Below the pieces are notes generated by a model, which saw nothing but the letters and a program-made list of their open reading frames with translations, was not told the origin of the DNA and did no database searches. A stretch of 64,000 nt of DNA from Cognatishimia sp. F0-27 (GTDB lineage: Bacteria; Pseudomonadota; Alphaproteobacteria; Rhodobacterales; Rhodobacteraceae), in the NCBI RefSeq assembly GCF_020667845.1, contig NZ_JAFMPQ010000011.1, forward strand, positions 1 to 64,000, written 5' to 3'. A program made the position numbers and the translations under genes. Below are positions 8,787-17,929 of the stretch, in pieces (the first letter of the stretch is position 1; every line of letters starts with the position of its first letter).

Positions 8787-11090
8787 ATGGATAAATTTGG
8801 GAAGAGCCAGCCAGTCAAGCGGCGCGAAGATGTGCGGTTTCTCACGGGAGAAGGCCGTTACGTGGACGACATCACGCCCGATGGGGCGCTCCGGGCTTTT
8901 GTGTTTCGCTCTCCTGTCGCGCATGGGCGGATCACCGAGCTCGATGTGCGCGATGCGGAAGCGGCCGAGGGTGTGCATCTTGTGGTGACCGGTCAATCGA
9001 TGCTCGATGCCGGGGTCAACACGCGCATGAAGGCGGCATTGGTGGACAACCGCGATGGGAGCAAGGGCGCAGATCCCAAGCGCCCGATGCTTGCGGAAGG
9101 GCGGGTGCGCTTCGTGGGGGAGCCGGTGGCGGTGGTGATCGCCGAGACCCTCGAACAGGCGCGCGATGCGGCGGAATTGATCGTATTCGACGTCGAGGAT
9201 TTGCCTGTACATATGGAGGTCGCACCGGGTGGTCCGACGATCCATGACGAGGCGCCCGACAATATCGCCTTTGATTTCGGACTGGGCGACGAGGCCGGAA
9301 CCGAGGCCGCTTTTGCCAAGGCCGCGCGTGTTGTGAGCCTCGACATTTCCGATAACCGCGTGATCGTGAACGCGATGGAGCCGCGCGGTGCCTACGCTGA
9401 ATGGGACGGTGAGCGCTTGCATGTGGCGTTCAACGGGCAGGGCGTCTGGGGCATGAAGGGCGACCTGGCGGTGGCGTTCGGGCTCGATGCCGCGCAGGTC
9501 CGGGTGACCAACCCCGATGTCGGCGGCGGGTTTGGCATGAAAGCCTTCGCCTACCCGGAGTATTTTGTCGTGGCGCATGCCGCGCGCGTGCTGGGCCGCC
9601 CCGTGCGTTGGATGTCGGAACGCACCGAAGCGATGCTCTCGGATAATGGCGGGCGCGATCTGACGACGCTGGCGGAACTGGCCTTTGACGAGAACAACCG
9701 CATTCTGGGCTACCGGTTGCACTCGCGGTGCAATCTCGGAGCCTATAATTCCGCCTTTGCCCAGGCGATCCAAACCAATCTTTTCTCGAAGATCCTGACC
9801 GGCGTTTACGACATGGGCGCAGCCTACATGCGCTGCGAGGGTATTTACACCAATACCACGCAGGTCGATGCCTATCGCGGGGCCGGGCGGCCCGAGGCGA
9901 TCTATGTGATCGAACGGGTGATCGACCGCGCGGCGCGGGAGCTGGGTGTCGACCCCTGGGAATTGCGCCGGATCAATTTCATTCGCGCGGATCAGTTTCC
10001 CTATGACACGATCGCGGGTGAAACCTATGACGTGGGCGACTTCCATCGGGTGCTGGCGCATGCCGAGCGGCTCAGCGACCGCGCCGGGTTTGCGGCGCGA
10101 AAGGCGGCCTCCGAGGCGGCTGGAAAGATCCGGGGGCAGGGGCTGTGCTACTATATCGAGAGTATTCTCGGCCAACCGCACGAGGACGTGGCGGTCGAGT
10201 TCACCGATACGGGGGGCGCCGTGATTTACGTGGGCACCCAATCCAACGGGCAGGGGCATGAGACGGTTTTTGCGCAGTTCCTGTCGGATCAGACCGGTAT
10301 TCCGACACAGGCGATCGAGGTCGTGCAGGGCGACAGCGACCGGATCGCCCGCGGCGGAGGGACCGGCGGGTCGCGTTCCGTGACAGTGCAGGCCAATGTC
10401 ACGCTGAAAGCTGTGGCAGAGATGGTCGAACAAATCTCTGCCTTCCTGGCTGGTGAAATGGGAGTTGCCCCGGAGGATGTGAGCTTTGACGATGAACGCT
10501 TCCGGGCTGACGGTTCGAACCTGACCCCGACCATGCTCGAAGCGGCACAGATGGCGCGCGAGGCTGGCCGGACGGACTTGCTGCGGTTTGATGCCCATGC
10601 CCAGCTTCCGGCGCGGTCCTTTCCCAACGGCGCGCATGTCGCCGAGCTGGAGATCGACCCGGAGACCGGCAAGGTCACGATTGACGGCTACTGGATCGTG
10701 GATGATTTCGGCAATCTGATCAATCCGATGCTGGCCGAAGGTCAGGTGCACGGCGGTGTGGTGCAGGGCATTGGGCAGGCGCTGACGGAGCGCGTCGTCT
10801 ATGATGAAGACGGGCAACTCTTGACCGCGACATTCATGGACTATGCAATGCCCAGAGCGGATGACGTGCCCATGATCGGGTTCGCCTTCGAACCGGTCCC
10901 CTCCACTGCCAACCCGATGGGCATGAAGGGCTGCGGAGAAGCCGGGACGGTGGGTGCCCTTGCGGCAATTGCAAATGCGATGCAGGACGCCCTGTGGGAT
11001 CGCGGTGCGCGACAGGTGGATATGCCCTTCACGCCGCAGCGTGTCTGGGCCTTGTTGCAGGAAAACCAAGGCAAGATCGCAGCGGAGTAA
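8787..11090 (+). CDS. Xanthine dehydrogenase-family molybdopterin-binding subunit, form II CoxL-like
   Basis: 767 residues. It has the ald/xan dehydrogenase a/b hammerhead (residues about 20-130) followed by the molybdopterin-binding region. AYRGAGR near 362 is the signature of form II CoxL-like proteins rather than true CO dehydrogenase, and GCGEAG near 716 contains the catalytic glutamate. Other conserved parts are PDVGGGFGMK and GTQSNGQGHET. Such subunits hydroxylate aldehydes, purines or N-heterocycles with molybdenum cofactor and normally pair with FAD and [2Fe-2S] subunits. No partner gene is adjacent, so they must lie elsewhere or be absent. moaC and moeA occur at 57-59 kb. Substrate unknown. 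Confidence 0.9.
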   Translation: MDKFGKSQPVKRREDVRFLTGEGRYVDDITPDGALRAFVFRSPVAHGRITELDVRDAEAAEGVHLVVTGQSMLDAGVNTRMKAALVDNRDGSKGADPKRPMLAEGRVRFVGEPVAVVIAETLEQARDAAELIVFDVEDLPVHMEVAPGGPTIHDEAPDNIAFDFGLGDEAGTEAAFAKAARVVSLDISDNRVIVNAMEPRGAYAEWDGERLHVAFNGQGVWGMKGDLAVAFGLDAAQVRVTNPDVGGGFGMKAFAYPEYFVVAHAARVLGRPVRWMSERTEAMLSDNGGRDLTTLAELAFDENNRILGYRLHSRCNLGAYNSAFAQAIQTNLFSKILTGVYDMGAAYMRCEGIYTNTTQVDAYRGAGRPEAIYVIERVIDRAARELGVDPWELRRINFIRADQFPYDTIAGETYDVGDFHRVLAHAERLSDRAGFAARKAASEAAGKIRGQGLCYYIESILGQPHEDVAVEFTDTGGAVIYVGTQSNGQGHETVFAQFLSDQTGIPTQAIEVVQGDSDRIARGGGTGGSRSVTVQANVTLKAVAEMVEQISAFLAGEMGVAPEDVSFDDERFRADGSNLTPTMLEAAQMAREAGRTDLLRFDAHAQLPARSFPNGAHVAELEIDPETGKVTIDGYWIVDDFGNLINPMLAEGQVHGGVVQGIGQALTERVVYDEDGQLLTATFMDYAMPRADDVPMIGFAFEPVPSTANPMGMKGCGEAGTVGALAAIANAMQDALWDRGARQVDMPFTPQRVWALLQENQGKIAAE

Positions 11091-11487
11091 GTTTTGAAGC
11101 CCCCTGTCAGACGGCGTGTCGGGCAGGGGTGCCGGCCTCGCCATGACGGTCCGGCAACAGGGCTATCCTGACGCATCAAGCGGGCCTGCATTCCGGCTGG
11201 GGGCTCAAGGGACCGGTTGGCCGCCATGTCGATGTTCATTGGGGCCTTGCGCCAAAGGGATGTTTGCGGCATCGGCGGCTTTTCGCGCATTTCGTGACAG
11301 AATTCGTCAAGATATGTCCTGGATATGCCTTTGGAACCCTTTTCATCGAAATTTTGTCTCCTATGTATTTCGGTGTACCGCGGAGCCGGAACCTTCGCGG
11401 AGCATTACTGTCCCTCGTTCCGTGACTTGCGCCCGTGGCTTTTGCCCGGGCGCTTTTTCTTTTTGACATAAGGCGCTAGGGTGCGGC
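11091..11487. other. Gene-free stretch, possible small RNA locus
   Basis: 397 bases after the molybdopterin subunit with no credible protein gene. The second half is noticeably more AT-rich than the flanking genes and ends in a strong plus-strand terminator at 11429-11466. It may be a long 3' untranslated region or an independent small RNA. Confidence 0.4.
11429..11466 (+). terminator. Rho-independent terminator
   Basis: Perfect stem GCGCCCG/CGGGCGC with an 11-base loop, followed directly by a T-run (tttttcttttt). No gene ends close upstream; the nearest plus-strand stop codon is about 340 bases away. Confidence 0.85.
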
Positions 11488-11967
11488 ATGACTTTGCCAG
11501 ATCCCCCCAGTGACGAAGACCTCAAGGCAGTTTTGACCCGCACACGCGAGATTGCCGTGGTCGGTGTCTCCCCCAATCCCGTCCGCCCCAGCTATTTTGT
11601 GGCGCGCTATCTGAGCCTGAAGGGATTCACCGTCTATCCGGTCAATCCGGGCCATGCGGGCAAACCGCTTTTCGGCCAGACCATCCGTGGCAGCCTGACG
11701 GACTGCCCTGACAGTGTTGACATGATCGACGTCTTTCGTCGGTCGGAATTTGTTCCGGAAATCATCGATGAAGCGCTTGAGGGGTTGCCCAATCTGCGGA
11801 CCATCTGGCTTCAGATCGGGGTGCGCCACGACGAAGCGGCAGCACAGGCCCGCGGGCGCGGCATCGACGTGATTCAGGATCGCTGCCCGAAGATCGAATA
11901 TCAACGCTTGTTCAACGAATTGCGGATGGGCGGCTTCAACACCGGTGTGATCTCCTCCAAGCTCTGA
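11488..11967 (+). CDS. CoA-binding protein (YccU-like, succinyl-CoA synthetase alpha fold)
   Basis: 159 residues, a single Rossmann-like CoA_binding_2 domain. Visible motifs are IAVVGVSPNPVRPSY near the N-terminus, VYPVNPGHAGK, VFRRSEFVPEI and WLQIGVRHDEAAA, with DRCPKIEYQ near the end. Relatives bind CoA; no reaction is established. An ATG at 11488 follows agggtg, a weak ribosome binding site. A TTGACA sits at 11463-11468 but is too close to be this gene's obvious -35 box. Confidence 0.88.
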   Translation: MTLPDPPSDEDLKAVLTRTREIAVVGVSPNPVRPSYFVARYLSLKGFTVYPVNPGHAGKPLFGQTIRGSLTDCPDSVDMIDVFRRSEFVPEIIDEALEGLPNLRTIWLQIGVRHDEAAAQARGRGIDVIQDRCPKIEYQRLFNELRMGGFNTGVISSKL

Positions 11968-12013
11968 CCCAAGACCGGCGTGCCCGTGATGCTGCATGAC
12001 GCCGCGCAAAACG

Positions 12014-12041
12014 AAAAACCACCCGTCATGGCGACGGGTGG
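12014..12041 (-). terminator. Rho-independent terminator of the PRC-barrel gene
   Basis: Read on the minus strand: stem CCACCCGTC/GACGGGTGG with a five-base loop, then TTTTTCGTTTT. It lies 56 bases after the stop codon at 12097. Confidence 0.85.
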
Positions 12042-12096
12042 CATTGCTCACATTCGGGAGCCGGGCGGGGGAGACAGCGGCCCCGCCCGAGCAGCT

Positions 12097-13125
12097 TCAG
12101 CCTTCGGAATACGGCTCTGCGGCTTCAAGCTCGGAGCGTGGCATGTCGAGCGAGACACGGGCGATCTCACCGCTCGCCGTTTCTTCGATCATCAGCGCGT
12201 CGAGATCGACAGCCACGGGCTTTTCGCCGAGGCCAAGGAAGCCGCCCACATCGATCACGGCCTTCTCAATGGAGGTGCCGTCGTCGGCGAGGATCAGTTC
12301 ACCCACTTCGCCAACCCACTCATCGCCAGCGGTGTAGACCCGTGCGCCGGTGAGATCTTCGGTTGTGATGTCGGCCTCGGACGCGCGAACGGCGTTCATA
12401 CCTGCGGTCGTCATATCGGTGTCGACCGTGCGCAGATCACTTTCAGCGGTCTCAGTCTCCATCGCGCGCGCATCCGTTTCGGCGCTTGCCGTGTCTTCGC
12501 TGGCCGTCATCGCATCATCGCCCGTTGCGCTGATATTCGCGGCTTGGGTCACGGTGGCGTCACCGTCTGCCATATTCGGCTGCGCGGCATAGGCGGACCC
12601 TTCAGTCTCGTCTTCATTCGCCATCGGATCGGCGGCACTGGCAGACTCCACTTCGGTGCCTGTCGCCATCTGACCGTCCTTCCAGGCCTGCTCCGCTTCC
12701 TGGTAATCCGGTGCATCCTTGAGCATGTCGGTCGGGCCGTTGAAGACGATGAAATACTCGTCGGCCTCTGCGCCATCGCTGATGAAGGTCAAGGCATCCA
12801 TGGAGATGGAAATCTCCTTCTGACCGAGCCCGAGGAACCCGCCGACGGCTGCGATGATGTGATCGACCTCGCCGTCCTTGCCGATGATCACATCATTGAT
12901 TTCACCGGCCATGTCCCACTCGAGTTCTTCGGGGTCGGTTGTCGTGGCCGCGACATCAATCGACTTTTCGGTCTGCCACAGCGTCGCGCCGATCAGATCC
13001 GTGCCGCGATACTGCTGTGCCTCGAATTCGGGTTGAAAGCTCTCTTCGTTGATATTGGCGGTCTGTGCATAGGCCGGCAGGCTGATTGCAAGTGCCAAGG
13101 CTGTCGACGCGAGAAGCGGTTTCAT
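12097..13125 (-). CDS. Exported protein with two PRC-barrel domains
   Basis: 342 residues. A signal peptide ends near LPAYAQ. A first PRC barrel lies at roughly 35-130 (GTDLIGATLW, VGGFLGLGQKEI) and a second at about 245-335 (LTGARVYTAGDEWVGEV, VGGFLGLGEKPVAVD). Between them is a highly acidic Ala/Thr/Asp/Glu-rich linker of about 110 residues. The repeated VGGFLGLG hairpin shows the two barrels are related. Function is unknown; exported PRC-barrel proteins are common in this family and are often linked to stress or envelope roles. The start at 13125 follows GGAGG and begins the signal peptide; an ATG at 13170 would add residues without signal character and is rejected. Confidence 0.85.
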   Translation of the reverse strand: MKPLLASTALALAISLPAYAQTANINEESFQPEFEAQQYRGTDLIGATLWQTEKSIDVAATTTDPEELEWDMAGEINDVIIGKDGEVDHIIAAVGGFLGLGQKEISISMDALTFISDGAEADEYFIVFNGPTDMLKDAPDYQEAEQAWKDGQMATGTEVESASAADPMANEDETEGSAYAAQPNMADGDATVTQAANISATGDDAMTASEDTASAETDARAMETETAESDLRTVDTDMTTAGMNAVRASEADITTEDLTGARVYTAGDEWVGEVGELILADDGTSIEKAVIDVGGFLGLGEKPVAVDLDALMIEETASGEIARVSLDMPRSELEAAEPYSEG

Positions 13126-13140
13126 GATAGTCCTCCAGTT

Positions 13141-13182
13141 GATGTTGTTTGACCCTTTCCAGCAGGTCACTTGGACAACATC
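13141..13182 (-). promoter_or_regulatory. Nested inverted repeat directly before the PRC-barrel ribosome binding site
   Basis: Outer arms GATGTTGT/ACAACATC enclose inner arms TGACC/GGTCA. On the mRNA the hairpin ends only a few bases before the CTGGAGGA ribosome binding site. It could be an RNA structure controlling translation or a protein operator; the sequence cannot decide. Confidence 0.55.
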
Positions 13183-13184
13183 GA

Positions 13185-13221
13185 GAGCGGCGCCGGGTTC
13201 CCGGTGCCGCTCACTTTTTTG
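13185..13221 (+). terminator. GC-rich hairpin with plus-strand T-run
   Basis: Stem GAGCGGC-CCGG/CCGG-GCCGCTC around a short loop, followed on the plus strand by actttttt. It resembles a plus-strand terminator, yet no plus-strand gene ends nearby. On the minus strand the same hairpin lies in the probable leader of the PRC-barrel gene, so its direction of action is unclear. Confidence 0.5.
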
Positions 13222-13417
13222 TGCAAAAGGCGAAATAAATGATCCGCCCCCGCGTCACATTGAGTGCGTCTGAGCGGTCCTGCCGTGCGGGATCTGCGTC
13301 TCATGGGATTGGTCTTGTGACGCCGCTTTGCGCTTGGCGCATGTCTGGGTGCGTTGGCGAGAGACGGGTCTCAAAGCGGGTGGGATGACCCGCCTGATGG
13401 CGCCTTGCGTATCGGCG

Positions 13418-13729
13418 CTAGGACCGGCGCGCGGCTTTCTCGGCAAGGCCCGATTGACCCTGACGCGCATCGAGCACCGCCATGACCTCGGAGACGCTCA
13501 CATCCCGCGCCTTGAGCATCACCAACAAATGAAACAGCACATCCGCCGCCTCGCTGGTGAGCCTGTCCCGGTCGCCCTTGACCGCTTCGATCACCGCTTC
13601 AATGGCTTCCTCGCCGAATTTCTCCGCAACCTTGTCCGGCCCTTTTGCAAGCAGCTTGGCGGTCCAGCTCTCCTCGGGCGTGGCCTGCGCGCGGGACGCG
13701 ATGATGGTCTCGAGCTCTTCGAGTGTCAT
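13418..13729 (-). CDS. hisE: Phosphoribosyl-ATP pyrophosphatase HisE
   Basis: 103 residues, an all-alpha MazG-like pyrophosphatase. Motifs are [21 protein letters not shown] (acidic metal ligands) and [13 protein letters not shown]. It hydrolyses phosphoribosyl-ATP to phosphoribosyl-AMP, step two of histidine synthesis. It follows hisF by 14 bases in the same operon. The cyclohydrolase hisI is not in the window. Confidence 0.95.
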   Translation of the reverse strand: MTLEELETIIASRAQATPEESWTAKLLAKGPDKVAEKFGEEAIEAVIEAVKGDRDRLTSEAADVLFHLLVMLKARDVSVSEVMAVLDARQGQSGLAEKAARRS

Positions 13730-13743
13730 GACGCGGCCCTTTC

Positions 13744-14502
13744 TCAGATCCTGACCGGGATGCCTGCGGCGGCCATATGCGCCTTGGCCTCGGCGATGGT
13801 GAAGGTGCCAAAATGAAAGATCGACGCGGCAAGCACGGCCGAAGCATGACCCTCTGTCACCCCTTCTACGAGGTGGTCCAGCGTGCCGACCCCGCCGGAT
13901 GCGATAACGGGAATGTCCACCGCATCCGCGATGGCGCGGGTCAGCGGCAGGTTGAAGCCCGACTTGGTCCCGTCCCGGTCCATGGAGGTGAGGAGAATCT
14001 CACCCGCCCCCTTGGCCGCTACGGTTTTGGCAAAGGCCACGGCATCGATGCCGGTGGGACGGCGCCCGCCATGGGTGAAAATTTCCCAGCGGCCCGGCTC
14101 CACGGTCTTGGCGTCAATGGCGCAGACGATGCACTGGCTGCCGAACTGGTCCGCGGCGCGCGCGATGACGTCGGGATCAGCCACGGCGGCCGAGTTGAAG
14201 CTGACCTTGTCCGCCCCGGCCAGCAGCAGCGCACGCACATCGTCGACCGTGCGCACCCCGCCGCCCACCGTCAGGGGAATGAAGCATTGCTCGGCGGTGC
14301 GTGTCACGACATCGAACATCGTGCCGCGATTCTCATGCGTGGCATGGATGTCGAGAAAGCATATTTCGTCGGCCCCTGCCGCATCATAGGCGCGCGCGGC
14401 ATCCACGGGGTCGCCGGCATCGACGAGATCGACGAAGTTGACCCCTTTGACGACGCGCCCATCGGCCACGTCGAGGCAGGGAATGATGCGGGTTTTCAAC
14501 AT
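13744..14502 (-). CDS. hisF: Imidazole glycerol phosphate synthase cyclase subunit HisF
   Basis: 252 residues, a TIM barrel. Catalytic aspartates are in [11 protein letters not shown] near position 11 and in CAIDAKTVE near 130; phosphate-binding loops are [10 protein letters not shown] and IASGGVGT. With HisH it converts PRFAR and ammonia to imidazole glycerol phosphate and AICAR. It lies between hisA (126 bases upstream) and hisE. Length is normal. Confidence 0.97.
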   Translation of the reverse strand: MLKTRIIPCLDVADGRVVKGVNFVDLVDAGDPVDAARAYDAAGADEICFLDIHATHENRGTMFDVVTRTAEQCFIPLTVGGGVRTVDDVRALLLAGADKVSFNSAAVADPDVIARAADQFGSQCIVCAIDAKTVEPGRWEIFTHGGRRPTGIDAVAFAKTVAAKGAGEILLTSMDRDGTKSGFNLPLTRAIADAVDIPVIASGGVGTLDHLVEGVTEGHASAVLAASIFHFGTFTIAEAKAHMAAAGIPVRI

Positions 14503-14628
14503 GGCATCGGCCTAGCGCGAAACGGTCGGTCTTGTGAAGAGGGCAGTTGGTGCAGAGGCCATTTCGGGGCGCATCCCTGCGCGTGCCGCGTGGCGGGACG
14601 TGACAGGAAAAAGCGGTGCGGCCATCCC

Positions 14629-15351
14629 TCAGTTGCGCAGCAGCGCAATCGCCTCGCGCAGATCCAGGGCCCCGTCGTAAAGAGCCCGGCCGGAGATCGC
14701 GCCGTTCAACGCGGCGCCACAATCGCGCAAGGCCCTGAGATCCTTCAACGAGGAAACGCCACCCGACGCGATCACGGGAATCGAAACCGCTCTTGCGAGC
14801 GCGGCGGTCGCAGCCACGTTCGGCCCCTGCATCGCGCCGTCGCGATTGATGTCGGTATAGATGATGGCGGCAACACCGGCGTCTTCGAAGCGCCGCGCCA
14901 GATCGGTGGCGTCAACATCCGTCACCTCGGCCCATCCGCGCGTGGCCACACGCCCATCCTTGGCGTCAATGCCCACGGCGATCTGACCGGGGAAGGCGCG
15001 CGCGGCATCGCGAACCAGATCGGGATCTTCGACGGCAACCGTGCCAAGGATGACGCGCGCGAGCCCACGCTCCAGCCACCCTTCGATGGTCGCCATGTCG
15101 CGGATGCCCCCGCCAAGCTGTGCCGGTGTGCGGGTCTGTTCGAGGATCGCCTCAACCGCTGCCGCGTTCACCGGTTCGCCGGCAAAGGCGCCGTTGAGAT
15201 CCACAAGGTGCAGCCATTCGCAGCCGGCGGCGACAAATTCCAGCGCCTGCGCTGCGGGGTCGTCGTTGAACACGGTGGCTTTGTTCATGTCACCGCGCAG
15301 CAGTCTCACGGCTTTACCGTCTTTCAGGTCAATGGCGGGGTAAAGGATCAT
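14629..15351 (-). CDS. hisA: ProFAR isomerase HisA
   Basis: 240 residues, a TIM barrel paralogous to HisF. It opens with [17 protein letters not shown], containing the catalytic aspartate, has [11 protein letters not shown], and the second catalytic aspartate in [22 protein letters not shown] binds phosphate. It isomerises the aminoaldose ProFAR to PRFAR. It is first of the hisA-hisF-hisE group and divergent from the DUF2147 gene 152 bases away. Confidence 0.97.
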   Translation of the reverse strand: MILYPAIDLKDGKAVRLLRGDMNKATVFNDDPAAQALEFVAAGCEWLHLVDLNGAFAGEPVNAAAVEAILEQTRTPAQLGGGIRDMATIEGWLERGLARVILGTVAVEDPDLVRDAARAFPGQIAVGIDAKDGRVATRGWAEVTDVDATDLARRFEDAGVAAIIYTDINRDGAMQGPNVAATAALARAVSIPVIASGGVSSLKDLRALRDCGAALNGAISGRALYDGALDLREAIALLRN

Positions 15352-15503
15352 AACTCAGGCACTTTCCACTCATGCTGCGCTGCCGCACAATTGTTCCTGT
15401 CGTTAATCTGACGCCACGACAGATGCAAGCGGACCTCGCGTCACGCTTGATCACGATGCGCGCCCCGCGAAAGGATTGTGCTCGAAAAACGGGAGGACAG
15501 ACA

Positions 15504-15887
15504 ATGAAACCCTTGATGATTGCCGCCGCGCTCATATTTGGCGCGGGCGGTGCGATGGCCGATCCGGTGCTTGGCACCTGGAAAACGCAGACCGATGACG
15601 GGCGCTATGCGCATGTGACGATGCAGCCCTGCCAGGGCAAGATCTGTGGCGTGATTGTGCGCACCTTCAACGCCAGCGGTGAATATGCCTCGCCGAACAA
15701 GGGCAAGACGCTGGTGATCGGCATGACGCCGAACGGTGGCGGGAAATACACCGGCAAGGTTTGGCGACCGTCCAATGACAAGGTTTATAACGGCAAGATG
15801 ACGCTTTCGGGCAATGCGCTCAAGATGTCGGGCTGTGTTGCCGGTGGCCTGCTGTGTTCGAGCCAGACGTGGAGCCGCGTGAACTGA
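15504..15887 (+). CDS. DUF2147-family exported protein
   Basis: 127 residues. A signal peptide (to about AMADP) is followed by a small beta-rich domain with DPVLGTWKTQTDDG, CQGKICGVIV and the C-terminal CVAGGLLCSSQTWSRV, which match DUF2147 proteins of about this length. Function is unknown. It lies on the opposite strand between hisA and hisH, splitting the his genes into two transcription units. The ATG at 15504 has a strong GGGAGGA site. Confidence 0.85.
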   Translation: MKPLMIAAALIFGAGGAMADPVLGTWKTQTDDGRYAHVTMQPCQGKICGVIVRTFNASGEYASPNKGKTLVIGMTPNGGGKYTGKVWRPSNDKVYNGKMTLSGNALKMSGCVAGGLLCSSQTWSRVN

Positions 15888-15913
15888 GCGCCGCACCGGA
15901 GACAATGCGCAAG

Positions 15914-15944
15914 AGGGCGGGCCGAAGCGGCGCCGCCCTTTTTT
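15914..15944 (+). terminator. Rho-independent terminator of the DUF2147 gene
   Basis: Stem AGGGCGG/CCGCCCT with a further inner pairing, then tttttt. It starts 27 bases after the stop codon. Confidence 0.85.
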
Positions 15945-16007
15945 CAATGGGCGTGTGGGATCAACCCCTGCCGGGTCGAGGCTCGCCAGCGGAATTTGGC
16001 CCGCTCC

Positions 16008-16643
16008 TCAAGGCCGCCAGCGCAGAAAGTTTGCGATCATCTGCATGCCGACGGAGGCGCTTTTCTCCGGGTGGAATTGAAACCCGATCCTGGTGCCATG
16101 GCCGACCACGGCCGTCACCGCGCCACCATAGTCACAGGATGCGATCCGCTGTGCGGGGTCATCCATCACCATCTGGTAGGAATGCACGAAATAGACGTGC
16201 TCTCCGCTGCTGATCCCGTCGAGCACCGGATGGCTCTGTTCGATTTGCAGATCGTTCCAGCCCATATGCGGCACTTTGAGCGCGGCATCCCGTGGTTCGA
16301 TGCGGCGCACCTCTCCATCGACCCAGCCAAGCCCGTCCGTGGGTTCGTATTCGTGACCGCGGCGCGCCATGAGCTGCATCCCGACGCAGATTCCCAGGAA
16401 GGGCCGGCCGCGGGATTCCACCGCTTCGATCATGGCGTCGAAACAGCCCGATGCGCGCAGGGCGGAAGCACAGGCCGGGAACGCGCCGTCGCCGGGCAGC
16501 ACGATGCGGTCGGCACGGGCGACGATTTCGGCTTTGTCGGTGACAACGACCGTGCCGGATCCGGTTTCCTGAGCCATTTTCTGAAAGGCTTTTTCCGCGG
16601 AATGCAGGTTGCCGCTTTCGTAGTCGATGATGGCGGTCAGCAT
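16008..16643 (-). CDS. hisH: Imidazole glycerol phosphate synthase glutaminase subunit HisH
   Basis: 211 residues, a class I glutamine amidotransferase. Nucleophile cysteine C86 lies in LGICVGMQL; the His and Glu of the triad lie in FQFHPEKSAS (H191, E193). It releases ammonia from glutamine for HisF. The start at 16643 is seven bases after the hisB stop, so hisB and hisH are cotranscribed. Its 3' end faces the DUF2147 gene. Confidence 0.96.
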   Translation of the reverse strand: MLTAIIDYESGNLHSAEKAFQKMAQETGSGTVVVTDKAEIVARADRIVLPGDGAFPACASALRASGCFDAMIEAVESRGRPFLGICVGMQLMARRGHEYEPTDGLGWVDGEVRRIEPRDAALKVPHMGWNDLQIEQSHPVLDGISSGEHVYFVHSYQMVMDDPAQRIASCDYGGAVTAVVGHGTRIGFQFHPEKSASVGMQMIANFLRWRP

Positions 16644-16650
16644 GGCACGC

Positions 16651-17238
16651 TCACAAACTGCCCTTGGTCGACGGGATGGTGTCGGCCTTGCGCGGGTCGG
16701 GCTCCAATGCGTCGCGCAGGGCGCGGGCGACCGCTTTGAAGGCGGCTTCGGCGATGTGATGACTGTTGATCCCGTCAAGCGCCTCCACATGCAGGGTGAT
16801 CCCGCCATGTGTCGAGAAAGCCTGAAAGAATTCGCGCACGAGCTCGGTATCGAACGTGCCGATCTTCTGCGTCGGCATGGTGACTTTCCATGTCAGGAAA
16901 GGCCGGCCCGAGAGGTCGAGCGCCGCGCGCACCAGCGCGTCATCCATCGGCAAAAGGCACGCGCCATAGCGGCGGATGCCGCGCTTGTCGCCAAGTGCCT
17001 GCGACAACGCCTGACCCAGGGCAATGCCCACATCCTCGACGCTGTGATGGTCATCGATATGCAGATCGCCCGCGCAGCGGATCGTCATGTCGATCAGCGC
17101 ATGCCGCGACAGCTGGTCGAGCATGTGATCGAAGAACCCGACGCCCGTCTGGTTGTCATATTGGCCGGTGCCGTCGAGCGCGATGTCGACGGAGATCTCG
17201 GTTTCCGCGGTCTTGCGGCTGACCTGCGCGTGGCGCAT
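16651..17238 (-). CDS. hisB: Imidazoleglycerol-phosphate dehydratase HisB
   Basis: 195 residues, the monofunctional bacterial form. The manganese-binding histidine motifs are visible: [27 protein letters not shown] and [14 protein letters not shown]. It dehydrates imidazole glycerol phosphate to imidazole acetol phosphate. It is the first gene of the hisB-hisH pair and divergent from the small exported protein gene, with 137 bases between starts. Confidence 0.96.
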   Translation of the reverse strand: MRHAQVSRKTAETEISVDIALDGTGQYDNQTGVGFFDHMLDQLSRHALIDMTIRCAGDLHIDDHHSVEDVGIALGQALSQALGDKRGIRRYGACLLPMDDALVRAALDLSGRPFLTWKVTMPTQKIGTFDTELVREFFQAFSTHGGITLHVEALDGINSHHIAEAAFKAVARALRDALEPDPRKADTIPSTKGSL

Positions 17239-17375
17239 GGGCTCTCTCCCGTGGCTGGTTGCGGCCCTTATAGGCCCCGGGGTTTGCGGGGCCAAGCCTG
17301 TGACGCGGAACGGGATTTCGCCGTTGTGCGACCGTGTCGCCTGTGCCAGCCTTGCATGTGCGCAGGAGGACCGCG

Positions 17376-17750
17376 ATGGATGTCATCACAAGACCACTCG
17401 CGGCGGCGGTGCGGCGCGCCGGCTGCGTGCTCGCCTTGCTGCTTCTGGCGCCCGGCGCACTTGGCGCGGAACCCAAGGTCTATGAAGGCCGGGAAGCGCA
17501 GGCGCTGAAATGTGCATGGATCATTGCCGCAGCGGCGCGCGTGCTTGAAGAAGCGGGGATGATCTCGACCGAAGACCACGGCGTCTCCATCGCGATCAGC
17601 GCGCGTATCCTGCAGCTCTATGTGACCGGTAGCGACCGACAAAAACTTGGCGCTTTTCAAGAGATTGCCCTGCGCAATGACCGCAGCGGCGCGGTGCAGG
17701 CGTTTCAGGATCAGGCCCTGCTGTGCATCCGGCAATTCCCGGTAGAGTGA
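17376..17750 (+). CDS. Small exported protein of unknown function
   Basis: 124 residues. It has a signal peptide ([20 protein letters not shown], cleavage likely after LGA) and a mature domain of about 95 residues that looks all-helical, with cysteines in LKCAWIIAA and LLCIRQ that could form a disulphide. I do not recognise the family. The ATG at 17376 follows CAGGAGGA. It is divergent from hisB. Confidence 0.7.
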   Translation: MDVITRPLAAAVRRAGCVLALLLLAPGALGAEPKVYEGREAQALKCAWIIAAAARVLEEAGMISTEDHGVSIAISARILQLYVTGSDRQKLGAFQEIALRNDRSGAVQAFQDQALLCIRQFPVE

Positions 17751-17830
17751 GGGAGTCGCGCGGAGACGCGTTACCCATCGAAGCAGCGGCTTCGGATGTC
17801 TCGCCTCTGCGCGCTGAGAGTTGAATCCGA

Positions 17831-17905
17831 TGGAGCGGGCGAGGCGATTCGAACGCCCGACCCTAACCTTGGCAAGGTTATGCTCTACCCCTGAGCTACG
17901 CCCGC
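17831..17905 (-). tRNA. tRNA-Gly (GCC), copy 1
   Basis: On the minus strand: 5' GCGGGCG, D-arm TAGCTCAGGGGTAGAGC, anticodon loop TTGCCAA, T-arm TTCGAATC and 3' CGCCCGC-TCCA with encoded CCA. It forms a full cloverleaf of 75 bases. It is second in the minus-strand direction. Confidence 0.95.
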
Positions 17906-17929
17906 ATGACCATCGGTGGCCAGTCCATT

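Noticed and set aside
8289-11144. 951-codon open frame on the minus strand over the molybdopterin subunit
   Set aside because: Antisense shadow of a GC-rich gene; composition is His/Arg/Gly-rich with no domain, while the plus strand encodes a clear family member.
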